From Enterobacter sichuanensis (GTDB lineage Bacteria; Pseudomonadota; Gammaproteobacteria; Enterobacterales; Enterobacteriaceae), in the NCBI RefSeq assembly GCF_002939185.1, contig NZ_POVL01000036.1, positions 1 through 53,677 on the forward strand: 53,677 nt of DNA. Direction: 5' to 3'. Position 1 is the stretch's first letter, and each line of letters opens with the position of its first letter. The notes under the pieces were generated by a model that was given only the letters and a program-made list of their open reading frames with translations, did not search any database and was not told where the DNA came from. This document shows, one piece after another, positions 15,625 to 23,946 of the stretch. The position numbers and the translations under genes are program-made.

Positions 15625-15948
15625 ATGATCGCAGTCCTTTTTGAAGCCAAAGCCGAGCCCGCTCATCAGGCGCGCTACCTGCAGCTGGCCGCCGAACTCA
15701 AGCCGCTGCTGGCGGAGATTGACGGCTTTATTGATATCGAACGTTTTCAGAGCCTGACCACCAACGGCAAAATCCTGTCTCTTTCCTGGTGGCGGGATGA
15801 AGAGGCTGTCCGCCGCTGGAAGCAGAACGTCTTTCACCAGGCGGCGCAGGCCGAAGGGCGGGAGTCGATTTTTGCGTACTACCGCCTTCGGGTGGCGCAG
15901 GTAGTGCGGGAATATACCTCTGAAACCGGAGAATATGTCGATCTATAA
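15625..15948 (+). CDS. Antibiotic biosynthesis monooxygenase (ABM)-family protein
   Basis: A 107-residue ferredoxin-like dimeric alpha+beta protein. The opening Ile-Ala-Val-Leu-Phe-Glu-Ala, the Asp-Gly-Phe-Ile-Asp-Ile-Glu strand, Ser-Leu-Ser-Trp-Trp-Arg-Asp-Glu-Glu-Ala-Val and Trp-Lys...His (about 73-77) form the ABM core, as in quinol and YgiN-type monooxygenases. An AACGGAGAG site precedes the ATG. The ArsR-type gene follows 89 bp downstream on the same strand, so the two may be co-transcribed. The substrate is unknown; a quinone or reactive aldehyde by-product is a guess from the neighbourhood. Confidence 0.85.
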   Translation: MIAVLFEAKAEPAHQARYLQLAAELKPLLAEIDGFIDIERFQSLTTNGKILSLSWWRDEEAVRRWKQNVFHQAAQAEGRESIFAYYRLRVAQVVREYTSETGEYVDL

Positions 15949-16037
15949 TATTTATGTATTTTTTAGCGATATCCCCGGGGAGCCGGGCGAATGAGCGGCC
16001 GCGCTGGCCGCAGAGATCACCGAACCCTGGGCGACCC

Positions 16038-16733
16038 ATGTTAAAAACGAGCTTACCCCCTGATAACAGCGCGGCGCTGGAACTGGCCATTGCCGCGGTG
16101 GCGGCTGCAATGGCCGATCCGTCGCGCGTGAAGATGCTCTGTGCGCTAATGGACGGGCGGGCGTGGACGGCCACCGAACTGAGCGCGGCGGCAGAGGTTG
16201 CACCGTCGACCGCCAGCGGGCATCTCGCCCGGCTGGTGGAAGGAAAGCTAATTACCTGCCTGTCGCAAGGGCGGCATCGCTATTATCGCCTTGCCGGGCC
16301 CGACGTCGCGGCGCTGGTGGAGCAGATGATGGGGCTCTCCTGGAGCCGCATTACCCCGCCGGAAACCACTGCGCCGAAAGCCATGCGTGAAGCCCGTACC
16401 TGCTACGACCATCTTGGCGGTACGGTGGCGGTGCAGATCTATGATTTTATGCAGGCAGAAGGCTGGCTGGAGGCCGACGGTTCCGCGCTGACGCTGTATG
16501 GCCGGGAGCAGTTCCTGAAGCTCGGCATTCCGTTAAGTGTTCATCCTCGTCGCAAGGCCTGCTGCGCCTGCCTGGACTGGAGCGAGCGGCGGTTTCACCT
16601 GGGAGGTGAGGCCGGCGCGGCGCTGCTCGCGCATATGGAAAGTAAAGGCTGGATCCAGCGGGTGGCGGGGTACAGGGAGGTGGTGGTGACGGCGTCGGGG
16701 AAGGCCGCTGTAAAGAGGCTTTTTAGCCGCTAA
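16038..16733 (+). CDS. ArsR-type winged-helix regulator with a Cys-containing C-terminal domain
   Basis: A 231-residue regulator. An ArsR/SmtB-like winged helix spans residues 10-95 (Met-Ala-Asp-Pro-Ser-Arg-Val-Lys-Met-Leu, then Val-Ala-Pro-Ser-Thr-Ala-Ser-Gly-His-Leu). A second module with Tyr-Asp-His-Leu-Gly-Gly follows, and a motif Lys-Ala-Cys-Cys-Ala-Cys-Leu-Asp-Trp-Ser-Glu-Arg near residue 178, where the clustered cysteines could bind metal or sense oxidation. The ATG at 16038 aligns with the family; an upstream ATG at 15954 would add 28 unlikely residues. It may regulate the upstream monooxygenase gene. Confidence 0.85.
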   Translation: MLKTSLPPDNSAALELAIAAVAAAMADPSRVKMLCALMDGRAWTATELSAAAEVAPSTASGHLARLVEGKLITCLSQGRHRYYRLAGPDVAALVEQMMGLSWSRITPPETTAPKAMREARTCYDHLGGTVAVQIYDFMQAEGWLEADGSALTLYGREQFLKLGIPLSVHPRRKACCACLDWSERRFHLGGEAGAALLAHMESKGWIQRVAGYREVVVTASGKAAVKRLFSR

Positions 16734-16737
16734 AAAC

Positions 16738-16768
16738 GCCCGGTGGCGCTGCGCTTACCGGGCCTACG
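16738..16768. repeat. Single REP element
   Basis: GCCCGGTGGCGCTGCGCTT start and ACCGGGCCTAC end, just after the ArsR-type gene. Confidence 0.85.
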
Positions 16769-16838
16769 TGTACATTGCCTCCAGTAACACCTTTCGCAAT
16801 TCCTGCGCTTTCGCCTCTCGTTTCTTGATACTTACCCT

Positions 16839-16851
16839 GATAACTATTATC
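16839..16851. promoter_or_regulatory. Dyad upstream of the MarR-type gene (candidate operator)
   Basis: GATAA-CTA-TTATC, a perfect 5-3-5 inverted repeat 28 bp before the MarR ATG. The overlapping TATTAT could be a -10 element, so MarR binding here would be autorepressive. Confidence 0.45.
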
Positions 16852-16879
16852 GTGGCTGCGTGTTTCGAGAGGTTTCCCC

Positions 16880-17350
16880 ATGAGTGAAGAAGAACTGTTC
16901 TGCCGCAGGCCGATGGGCATGCGGATGGCGATGATCGTGCGCCAGTGGCGTGCCGTCATCGACGATGCCATTCTCGATACCGGGTTAACCCAGTCGAGCT
17001 GGACAGTGATGATGCAGCTTCATCAACTTGGGGATAACGTCTCGGTGAGTGAGCTTGCGGAGGTGCAGGGCATTGAGCTGCCACCGCTGATGCGCACTCT
17101 GACACAGCTGGAAAAGCAGGGTTACCTGTTGCGCACCACATCGCCTTATGACAAGCGCATCCGGCTTCTGACGCTGACGCCTGAGGGAAAAGCTGTCCTT
17201 CAAAGGCTCACCCAGGTCATTGAGACGCTTCAGACGCGCGTATCGCAAAACATCGCGCCGGAACATCTCGATATTTTCAGCGCCACCCTGAATCAAATCG
17301 CCTGCAATTTGCGGACAATCCGCGAAGAAGATAACAAGACCGAAAAATAA
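16880..17350 (+). CDS. MarR-family regulator of an efflux operon
   Basis: A 156-residue winged-helix protein. The DNA-binding core is about residues 50-105 (Val-Ser-Glu-Leu-Ala-Glu..., then the wing Ser-Pro-Tyr-Asp-Lys-Arg-Ile-Arg-Leu). It begins an apparent three-gene operon: its stop overlaps the next start (TAATG at 17348-17352), and the third gene overlaps the second by 11 bp. MarR proteins beside HlyD-type pumps usually repress them until a lipophilic or aromatic ligand binds. Confidence 0.9.
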   Translation: MSEEELFCRRPMGMRMAMIVRQWRAVIDDAILDTGLTQSSWTVMMQLHQLGDNVSVSELAEVQGIELPPLMRTLTQLEKQGYLLRTTSPYDKRIRLLTLTPEGKAVLQRLTQVIETLQTRVSQNIAPEHLDIFSATLNQIACNLRTIREEDNKTEK

Positions 17351-18414
17351 TGACTCCTGAACAAAAGTTTGCCCGCTGGGTAAGGGTGAGTATTGCCTCT
17401 TTCCTGCTGATGTTTGTCTACTTTGTCGTCGCGGATATCTGGATCCCGCTGACGCCGGACTCCACCGTGATGCGCGTGGTGACGCCGGTGTCTCCGCGCG
17501 TGTCCGGCTATGTGGCGGCCGTGCATGTGCATAACAACAGCCAGGTGAAGCGGGGCGATCTGCTGTTTGAACTCGACGACACGCCGTTTCGCAATAAAGT
17601 GGAAGCGGCGCAAATCGCGCTCGAGCAGGCTCGCCTGTCCAACGAACAGCTGGACGCGCAGCTCGCCGCCGCGCAGGCCAGCCTGAAGACCGCGGTTCTG
17701 ACCGCGCGTAACGACAAAGTGACCTTCGATCGCTACCAGAAGCTGAGCACGTTACAGAACGTCTCGCAGGCGGATCTGGATAAGGTCCGCACGACCTGGC
17801 AGAGCAGCGAGCAGTCCGTCAGCACGATTCAGGCCAACATCCGGAACCTGCGCATCCAGCGCGGCGAGCGGGATGAGCAGCACAACGTGACGCTACAAAA
17901 ATACCGTAACGCGCTCGATGACGCGGAGCTGAACCTCGGCTGGACGAAGGTTTACGCCCAGGCAGACGGCACGGTCAGTAACCTGCAGTTAAGCCCCGGC
18001 TTTTATGCCTCCTCCGGCTCGGCCGCGCTGGCGCTGGTGAACAACCAGACCGATATCGTGGCTGATTTCCGTGAAAAAAGCCTGCGTCATACCCATCAGG
18101 GCACCGATGCCGCGGTGGTGTTTGACGCCTTCCCGGGGCATGTTTTCCGCGCCCACGTGACCAGCAGCGATGCGGGGATCCTCGCCGGTCAGGAGGCCGT
18201 TAATGGCCAGCTTTCCGAGCCGGAAACCTCTAACCGCTGGGTACGTGACGCACAGCGGATGCGCATTCACGTGACGCTGGATGAGCCCCTGCCGAAGCAT
18301 CTGCCGACTGGTGCGCGGGCGACCGTTCAGCTTTACAACAGCGAAGGGCCGTTTGCGCGCTTCTTCTCCGGGATGCAAATCCACCTGGTGAGCCTGCTGC
18401 ACTATGTCTATTAA
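17350..18414 (+). CDS. HlyD/EmrA-type membrane fusion protein
   Basis: A 354-residue periplasmic adaptor anchored by one N-terminal membrane segment (about residues 15-35). A biotinyl-lipoyl-like half motif (Ser-Gly-Tyr-Val-Ala-Ala-Val-His-Val-His-Asn-Asn-Ser) is followed by a coiled-coil hairpin (about 80-180, rich in Gln, Ala, Leu and Glu), the second lipoyl half and a beta-barrel. It should link an inner-membrane pump to an outer-membrane channel such as TolC. The pump partner is the downstream DUF2955 protein, as in AaeA-AaeB-type pairs. Confidence 0.9.
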   Translation: MTPEQKFARWVRVSIASFLLMFVYFVVADIWIPLTPDSTVMRVVTPVSPRVSGYVAAVHVHNNSQVKRGDLLFELDDTPFRNKVEAAQIALEQARLSNEQLDAQLAAAQASLKTAVLTARNDKVTFDRYQKLSTLQNVSQADLDKVRTTWQSSEQSVSTIQANIRNLRIQRGERDEQHNVTLQKYRNALDDAELNLGWTKVYAQADGTVSNLQLSPGFYASSGSAALALVNNQTDIVADFREKSLRHTHQGTDAAVVFDAFPGHVFRAHVTSSDAGILAGQEAVNGQLSEPETSNRWVRDAQRMRIHVTLDEPLPKHLPTGARATVQLYNSEGPFARFFSGMQIHLVSLLHYVY

Positions 18415-19480
18415 TACGCTGGCGCGGGTCTTTACCCCGCACGGCAACATCGTCTATACGGCAAATGACTTTCGCCAGACCCTGCGCATCGTCTTTGCCG
18501 GGATGATTGCGCTCAGCATCTCCAGCTTTTACAACACCAGTTACGGCGTCTTTTTCGTGGTCTACCCGATCATGCTGCTTTCGCTGGTCCCGGTGTTTAA
18601 CCGCCACGTGGCGAAGCAGTTTATCTTCAGCGCGTCGCTGAACTGCGTGGAAATGGTGATTATTATCGGCTATCTGTCGCAATGGCCGGTGATCATGACG
18701 CTGGTGGTATTTGCTCTGTACGTGATGCGTTTTCGCTTTATGAGCAAGGGGCCGCTGTTTCTGTTCGGGTCCATGGGTGTGGTGTGCCAGAGCGTGATGC
18801 TCAATTTCATGAGCTACCCCACCACCAACTGGCACACGCTGCTGTTTTCCAACATTGAAGCCAGCGTGATGGCGGTGTGCCTGAGCGCGCTGATGAACTA
18901 TCTTCTGCCGGACGTTGAGCCGCGCAAGCCGCCGCCGCTGATCGAGAAAGACGACGCCCGCGTGCGCCACGAGTCGCTGCTCTCCGGTACCGTCGCGACG
19001 CTGATTTTCGTTGTTTTTCAGATTAGCGATTTAAGCGATTCGCTCTCGGCGCTGATGGCGGGGATTTTGATTCTGTTCCCGATGCACTATCGCGGCGCGG
19101 TGATGAGCTCCATCTGGCGCGTGGTCGGCGTGGTGCTGGGTTGCCTCTATATTTTGGTCGTCCAGCTTATCCTCTACGACCACAGCAGCCATATGCTGCT
19201 GATGATGCCGCTGATCGGCCTCGGGCTGGCGTTTGGCGCGCGCCTGCATGTAATGGAGAAGGTCGGGGCCGGCGTGGGGTTCTCCAGCATCACCACCATC
19301 GGCATTATGTTCGGGCAGAACATGCACCCGGACAGCGACCTGGTGTTCAGCGATCTCTATCGCATCACTTCCGTAACGTTTTCGCTGGTGGCGACGCTGA
19401 CGATGGTGTTTCTGGTGCATGTGATCCTGAACCGCTTCCAGGCGACGCGCTATATCATCGCGCCACCCAACGCGGATTAA
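18404..19480 (+). CDS. DUF2955 inner-membrane protein (FUSC/AaeB-like efflux component)
   Basis: A 358-residue polytopic protein with about eight to ten membrane spans in two blocks (residues about 25-160 and 185-350) separated by a charged loop ([10 protein letters not shown]). DUF2955 proteins are related to the AaeB/fusaric-acid-resistance group and occur beside HlyD proteins. Its ATG lies inside the HlyD gene, so translation is probably coupled. The last four bases overlap the end of convergent yjiN. The substrate is unknown; aromatic acids or biocides are plausible for this type. Confidence 0.88.
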   Translation: MSINTLARVFTPHGNIVYTANDFRQTLRIVFAGMIALSISSFYNTSYGVFFVVYPIMLLSLVPVFNRHVAKQFIFSASLNCVEMVIIIGYLSQWPVIMTLVVFALYVMRFRFMSKGPLFLFGSMGVVCQSVMLNFMSYPTTNWHTLLFSNIEASVMAVCLSALMNYLLPDVEPRKPPPLIEKDDARVRHESLLSGTVATLIFVVFQISDLSDSLSALMAGILILFPMHYRGAVMSSIWRVVGVVLGCLYILVVQLILYDHSSHMLLMMPLIGLGLAFGARLHVMEKVGAGVGFSSITTIGIMFGQNMHPDSDLVFSDLYRITSVTFSLVATLTMVFLVHVILNRFQATRYIIAPPNAD

Positions 19481-20748
19481 TGCCCCAGCACGGCGGGCAA
19501 TTGCGAGAGTAAAAACAGGATCAGGCCAATCGTCCCGCCCACCAGCGTGCCGTTGACGCGGATAAACTGCAGATCTTTGCCGATGTTGAGCTCAATCTGC
19601 CGGGACATGTCTTTGGCATCCCAGCTTTTGACCGTGTCGCTGATGTGGCGGGTCAGGAACGCCGCGAAATCCGGCGCGAGGCGATGCGCGGCCTGCTCCA
19701 GATGCTCGTTCAGCGACGCCCGCAGGCTGGCGTCGTTTGTCAGCGTTTCGCCAAACCACAGCCCGGCGTTAGCGATGCGCTGCTTCACGCGCGAGTCCTC
19801 ACTCTGCATATCCGCCTTCAGCCACTGGCGCAGGTCGGCCCACATCTCGCCCAGATAGCGGTTAAACGCCTCGTCATTCTTCAGGTAGTGCTTGATGTTG
19901 TCGGCTTTTGCCGCCATCTCCGGGTCGTTTTTCAGGTTGTCGATAAGCTTCAGCGTGGCGCGGTCGAACGCCTGGCGGATCTGGTGCGTGCGGTCGTGGC
20001 TGATGTCGTCCAGCAGCGTGTTCACCGCGTTCGACACCATCTCCGCACTCTGATCGCCCAGCCACTCGGTGGGCAGCACCATCGCCTTGCGGGGATGCTC
20101 GGTCTTCAGCCAGTGGACAATCTGGTCGGCAATAAAGTCCCGCGTGCTTTCCCGCTGAATCAGGGTAATCAGGCGGTTGATGATGGCGTCCAGCAGCACC
20201 TGGTGACGGTTGTTTTTGGTCATGCTCTCCAGCATCACGGCGCTGGTTTCGGTGAAGTCGACCTTGTCGATGGCCTTATGCACCGCGCGTTTGAGCAGGC
20301 GCTGAATGCGCCCGTCGTCGGTCAGTTCGAGAAAACCGCTCATCACCTGCATCAGATGCAGCCCGACGCGCTGGGCGTTGTCGGGCTTGCTGAACCAGGC
20401 ACCGATCATCTGTGCGGGTTCATAGCGGCGAATCAACGCCACCAGCGACTGGGTATCCAGAAACTTCTCCTTCACGAACTGGCCAAGATTGTCGCCGATC
20501 CGATCTTTATTGCGCGGGATGATCGCCGTATGGCGCGAAATAAACGGAATGGGCACCCGGCGGAACAGTGCGACCACGGCAAACCAGTCTGCCAGCGCGC
20601 CGACCATCGCCGCCTCGGCAATGGCCTTCACGCCGCGCACCCAGAAGGTCTGCGGCAGGAACAGGGTGGTGATAAACGCCGCGGCGGCAACCAGCAGCAG
20701 CGACAGCGCCAGCAGCTTGGCGCGTTTGAGTTCAGCTATTTTTTCCAT
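19477..20748 (-). CDS. yjiN: DUF445 inner-membrane protein YjiN
   Basis: A 423-residue protein. A membrane pair lies near the N-terminus (about residues 10-60) and one span at the very C-terminus (Thr-Ile-Gly-Leu-Ile-Leu-Phe-Leu-Leu), with a long helical domain between them that includes [11 protein letters not shown] and Pro-Ile-Pro. Length and sequence resemble E. coli YjiN. The function is unknown. Confidence 0.9.
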   Translation of the reverse strand: MEKIAELKRAKLLALSLLLVAAAAFITTLFLPQTFWVRGVKAIAEAAMVGALADWFAVVALFRRVPIPFISRHTAIIPRNKDRIGDNLGQFVKEKFLDTQSLVALIRRYEPAQMIGAWFSKPDNAQRVGLHLMQVMSGFLELTDDGRIQRLLKRAVHKAIDKVDFTETSAVMLESMTKNNRHQVLLDAIINRLITLIQRESTRDFIADQIVHWLKTEHPRKAMVLPTEWLGDQSAEMVSNAVNTLLDDISHDRTHQIRQAFDRATLKLIDNLKNDPEMAAKADNIKHYLKNDEAFNRYLGEMWADLRQWLKADMQSEDSRVKQRIANAGLWFGETLTNDASLRASLNEHLEQAAHRLAPDFAAFLTRHISDTVKSWDAKDMSRQIELNIGKDLQFIRVNGTLVGGTIGLILFLLSQLPAVLGH

Positions 20749-20990
20749 GGGTTAAGGATAGAGGTAAGTGAACCAAAAGTGCAAAACTGGTGTAAGGGGG
20801 AGACGCATTCTCAGCGTGAATAAATGGCGTCTATATAAAAAATATATACATCTAAATTATCCATTATTAATTTTTCTATATTTTTTGTGCTTATTTATTT
20901 TCGGACGTAATGTTTTGTGACCGTTGTAGCCATTTTAACGCTCTCATTAGCCATAAGATAAAGGACTATTTATAAAAGGAGACGGTATTG
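20749..20990. other. AT-rich gap ahead of the type VI cassette
   Basis: About 240 bp with strongly AT-rich stretches between yjiN and the Tlde1-like gene, both of which start from it. No gene is seen. A promoter for the cassette presumably lies here, for example within the TTTTTCTATATTTTTT stretch around 20872-20887, but no single -35/-10 pair stands out. The composition suggests possible H-NS silencing. Confidence 0.5.
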
Positions 20991-21353
20991 ATGACATGGG
21001 AGTATAAAGTTTCGACGGGGGTATTGAGCCATAATGGTGTGTTTGTCGCTAACTGCTACAGCGGTGCGGGTGAATCGAAAGATAAGCCTGAGTGTGAAAG
21101 TCAACGAAACAGAGGCCCCATTCCCTGAGGTATTTATTTTATCGCCGGGTGGAATAATCATAAAAGTGCAGAGGCCATTATTCTTGAGCCTATAGCCGGG
21201 ACCAATACCTTTGGTAGGGATCATTTTCAAATTCATGGTGATAAAAAAGGTCAGCCACCAGGATCAGCATCAGCTGGTTGCATCATTATGAACGGCCAGG
21301 ACAAGCGCCATATGATTTATGATTCGGGTGACACAATTCTGGTGGTGCGATAA
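20991..21353 (+). pseudogene. tlde1: Type VI L,D-transpeptidase effector (Tlde1/DUF2778) interrupted by TGA
   Basis: The frame starts at ATG 20991 after AAAAGGAG and would encode 120 residues ending at TAA 21351-21353, but codon 46 is TGA (21126-21128). Both sides are recognisably DUF2778: before it Met-Thr-Trp-Glu-Tyr-Lys...Ser-Gly-Ala-Gly and Arg-Gly-Pro-Ile-Pro, after it Gly-Ile-Tyr-Phe-Ile, Ala-Gly-Thr-Asn-Thr-Phe-Gly-Arg, Ile-His-Gly-Asp and Ser-Ala-Gly-Cys-Ile-Ile-Met. The last two hold the catalytic His and Cys of the Tlde1 type, a T6SS-delivered enzyme that cuts peptidoglycan stem peptides and exchanges D-amino acids. Since the active site follows the stop, the short product would be inactive unless TGA is read through. 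Family members usually have an ordinary residue between Pro and Gly; CGA to TGA is a one-base change. Confidence 0.85.
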
Positions 21354-21865
21354 TGAAATATGTTATTTCGCTATTCTTCTTATGCTTACCGGTGGGTTTA
21401 ATTGCTAAAAACCACACGCCTGAACAGATATTGCAAATGATAAACGACAAAGGAGCCAGGGTCGTTGTAAGTGAAATGGATTCAAATGATAACGGTGAGT
21501 CAGAATGGTGGAAACATGTCATTCCAGAGATAGGTAAAGGAACTCAGGCATGGTTAGCCGTAGCGAGCGCCCTTGAGCCCGGAGTGGACGCCAGTACAGC
21601 TGAAGATCTCAAGGCGGCGCTTTCTAAAGCTATCCCACATAATCCTGCAGGCGTTTTGGCGATCTTAAAAGATGATAAACCGTTGCTCACTATTGAACAA
21701 ATCTGCGCTTTCGCTAATTTTCCGCAGACAGAAGCAGAGAGCAATAAGCTTTTTGTCGATTCAATCAGGGAGATGTTTAAAATAAAAAGCCCTGAGGGGC
21801 AAAGATGTCTCGCCGTTATGATCGCAACCGTGGAAAACTCTGTTCCATTCGATAAGGATATGTAA
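21353..21865 (+). CDS. Secreted presumptive immunity protein to the Tlde1-like effector
   Basis: A 170-residue protein with an N-terminal signal peptide (Lys-Tyr-Val-Ile-Ser-Leu-Phe-Phe-Leu-Cys-Leu-Pro-Val-Gly, cleavage probably after Ile-Ala near residue 18), so it is periplasmic, where a peptidoglycan-targeting effector would act. Its ATG overlaps the effector stop (TAATG), which implies co-translation. It contains scattered cysteines (in Gln-Ile-Cys-Ala-Phe and Gln-Arg-Cys-Leu-Ala) that could form a disulfide. The arrangement matches tlde1-tldi1 pairs. I identify it by position and export signal, not by a remembered sequence. It is intact although the effector is broken. Confidence 0.7.
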   Translation: MKYVISLFFLCLPVGLIAKNHTPEQILQMINDKGARVVVSEMDSNDNGESEWWKHVIPEIGKGTQAWLAVASALEPGVDASTAEDLKAALSKAIPHNPAGVLAILKDDKPLLTIEQICAFANFPQTEAESNKLFVDSIREMFKIKSPEGQRCLAVMIATVENSVPFDKDM

Positions 21866-22357
21866 ATGGCTATTCCGGGATATATGTCATTAACTGACGA
21901 TGCGGGTAATATCATAAAAGGGAATGTGAAAGTTAAAGACCGTGAAAACCAGATTGAGGTTTTGGGACTTTATCATAACGTAAACTATAACTCTGACCTG
22001 CATAATGGCAGAGCGTTGAGCAAACGCCAGCATCGTCCTTTTCTCATTGAGAAAGAAATTGATGCTTCAAGCGTTCTGCTATACAAAGCGTTGAGCACTG
22101 GAAGGACACTCAGGAAAGCGATTATCGACCTTTACAGAATCAACGATGCCGGTCAGGAAGAAATCTATTTCACGATAACGCTGGAAGCGGTGAAGGTCGT
22201 CACGTTGTTTTCATTGATGCATGATGTGAAAGAGACTTATCATGAAAAACAGGGGCACCTTGAACTTGTTCTGCTTCGTTATGAAAAGATTACCTGGCAC
22301 TATCGTGACGGTAATGTTATTCATTCGGATGACTGGGATTATCGGTTAGGCGTTTAA
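21866..22357 (+). CDS. hcp: Type VI secretion tube protein Hcp
   Basis: A 163-residue Hcp-family protein. It starts Met-Ala-Ile-Pro-Gly-Tyr-Met-Ser-Leu, carries Ile-Glu-Val-Leu-Gly-Leu-Tyr-His and Phe-Leu-Ile-Glu-Lys-Glu-Ile-Asp-Ala-Ser-Ser, and ends with Tyr-Glu-Lys-Ile-Thr-Trp-His-Tyr then His-Ser-Asp-Asp-Trp. Hcp stacks as hexamer rings to form the inner tube and can carry small effectors. The ATG directly follows the TAA of the immunity gene. No tss core gene is in the window, so this orphan Hcp and its cargo would depend on apparatus genes elsewhere. Codon use and composition are AT-richer than the flanks. Confidence 0.92.
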   Translation: MAIPGYMSLTDDAGNIIKGNVKVKDRENQIEVLGLYHNVNYNSDLHNGRALSKRQHRPFLIEKEIDASSVLLYKALSTGRTLRKAIIDLYRINDAGQEEIYFTITLEAVKVVTLFSLMHDVKETYHEKQGHLELVLLRYEKITWHYRDGNVIHSDDWDYRLGV

Positions 22358-22378
22358 GAAGAGCCCTTTAAAATCCTT

Positions 22379-23005
22379 TCATAGCAGCCGCCACAGCACC
22401 CATCCCCCAAACCCCATCAGCACCATCCCTGCCGTGCGCTCAATCCACCAGAGCGAACGGCTAAGCCTCTGTTGCACCGCGGGCAACCCCATCAGCGACA
22501 CCAGCGCCAGATCCCATACCAGCACCACCATCACCATCCAGAGACCGCAGGCCGACTGCTGAAGCAGCGTGACGTCCGGCCCCAGCAACGCCGTCATCAG
22601 CGCCAGATAAAACAGCGCATTCTTCGGGTTAAGCAGCGCCGAGCCGAGCCCCAGCAGGAGCTGCTTGCGCAGCGGGGGAAAGCGCTGATGGGTTTCATTC
22701 AGTGCCAGCACTTGAGGGCGGCTGCGCACCAGATGCGAACCTGTCCACAGCAGGTACAGCGCCCCGCAAAGCTCGATAAGCGTAAACAGCCACGCAAACT
22801 GGCGCAGCGCACTCCAGCCGATAATCACCAGCAGGATGTACACCCCGTTGCCTGCGGCGATGCCGAAGCACAGCCCCGCGCTGCCGCGCAGACGGTAGCG
22901 CGCGGCGTAGCCCACCAGCAGGAAGAAATCCGGACCCGGGCTTAACAGGGCAACAAAATGCGCCAGCGCCAGGGCGAGAAAAGCGGAAGGGAATAACAGT
23001 TCCAT
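22379..23005 (-). CDS. LysE/RhtB-family amino acid exporter
   Basis: A 208-residue, roughly six-span inner-membrane protein. The family signature appears near residue 25 (Leu-Leu-Ser-Pro-Gly-Pro-Asp-Phe-Phe) and Gly-Ser-Ala-Leu-Leu-Asn-Pro-Lys-Asn-Ala near 120. The ATG at 23005 is preferred over one at 23050, because the extra 15 codons look untranslated. It exports a neutral amino acid or its lactone; the substrate cannot be assigned. The AraC-type gene is 48 bp upstream on the same strand and is its likely regulator. Confidence 0.9.
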   Translation of the reverse strand: MELLFPSAFLALALAHFVALLSPGPDFFLLVGYAARYRLRGSAGLCFGIAAGNGVYILLVIIGWSALRQFAWLFTLIELCGALYLLWTGSHLVRSRPQVLALNETHQRFPPLRKQLLLGLGSALLNPKNALFYLALMTALLGPDVTLLQQSACGLWMVMVVLVWDLALVSLMGLPAVQQRLSRSLWWIERTAGMVLMGFGGWVLWRLL

Positions 23006-23053
23006 AGCAACCTCAGTGTGAAAAGCTGAGGTCAGAATACGGGGCTGCAAAAC

Positions 23054-23797
23054 CTATTTATTGTCGGATATTGATCGGCCCGTGGCGTACTGGCGCGGCG
23101 TGGCGGCGGTATAGCTGACAAAGGTCTTGTGAAAATGGCTCTGGTCGGCAAACCCGCTCTGGTAGCCGACATCAGCAATATTATCCCCGGCGCGCAGCCG
23201 CGCTTTGGCGTACTCCACGCGGGATATATTGAGGAAGCTGCCCGGCGTCAGGCCGGTGTCCTGCCTGAAGGTGCGGATCAGCGTCTCCTTGCGCAGCGAA
23301 AATCGTCGGGCGAGTTCATCAAGCGAAGGCGGTGCGGCCAGGTTGGCAAGAAACGCCTGCTGAACCTGCTGGCTGGTTGAGCGAAGCGTCTCTGCGTTAT
23401 CCGCACTGCGGGGAAGGGCAGAAAGCAGCGTCTCCACGGCGGCAGGAGACATCGTCTCCACAATAGCAAGGTAGTGCTTAAAGAGCGCAGGGTCGCGAAT
23501 GACCTGAAATGCCACGGGAAGATCGGTGTCGATATACAGCATGTGATAGCTGCGCGGCTTGCCGGCGACGGGGTTGCAGCTGTGCGGCGCAGAGGCCGGG
23601 ATCACAATGAGCTCCCCGGGGTGAAGAATGTACTCTTTGCCATGACACACGCAGCAGGTCTGGCCTTCCACAATCGCGCCGATGGAGAGCTGAGGATGAC
23701 AGTGACGTTTGTACGCCTGCGTGCTCTGCCACGTGCTGCGCCGCTCAAGGCCTGAGACGCGGTGAAAAGTCTGGCGGATGTGTCGGGTATCGGTCAT
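23054..23797 (-). CDS. AraC-family transcriptional regulator
   Basis: A 247-residue protein with an N-terminal cupin (Cys-His-Pro-Gln-Leu-Ser-Ile-Gly and His-Pro-Gly-Glu-Leu-Ile) and a C-terminal pair of helix-turn-helices (Ser-Leu-Asp-Glu-Leu-Ala-Arg and Ile-Ala-Asp-Val-Gly-Tyr-Gln-Ser-Gly-Phe-Ala-Asp-Gln-Ser-His-Phe). The ATG at 23797 gives the typical length; the open frame back to 23854 is unlikely. It is transcribed toward the RhtB exporter gene and divergent from sad, with 149 bp between start codons. The effector is unknown. Confidence 0.9.
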   Translation of the reverse strand: MTDTRHIRQTFHRVSGLERRSTWQSTQAYKRHCHPQLSIGAIVEGQTCCVCHGKEYILHPGELIVIPASAPHSCNPVAGKPRSYHMLYIDTDLPVAFQVIRDPALFKHYLAIVETMSPAAVETLLSALPRSADNAETLRSTSQQVQQAFLANLAAPPSLDELARRFSLRKETLIRTFRQDTGLTPGSFLNISRVEYAKARLRAGDNIADVGYQSGFADQSHFHKTFVSYTAATPRQYATGRSISDNK

Positions 23798-23946
23798 AGG
23801 CGCTCCTTCTGGAGGTTTTATACCACGGCCGCGAACTGTCGGGCAGCGCTTCATTAAGAACCCTCCGGATATACCGAACTTTACCTTCAGAGCCAGTCAT
23901 GTTGACTACCCTTAATACCCTAAGCGGTAAAACAAGGAGATTCGAC

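Noticed and set aside
21126..21128. TGA as selenocysteine codon
   Set aside because: The residue is not at the catalytic position and no SECIS-like hairpin was seen immediately downstream, so a nonsense change or ordinary read-through is simpler.
20970..21236. Minus-strand ORF opposite the effector gene
   Set aside because: Plus-strand DUF2778 motifs explain this DNA; the minus-strand protein resembles nothing and lacks a ribosome site.
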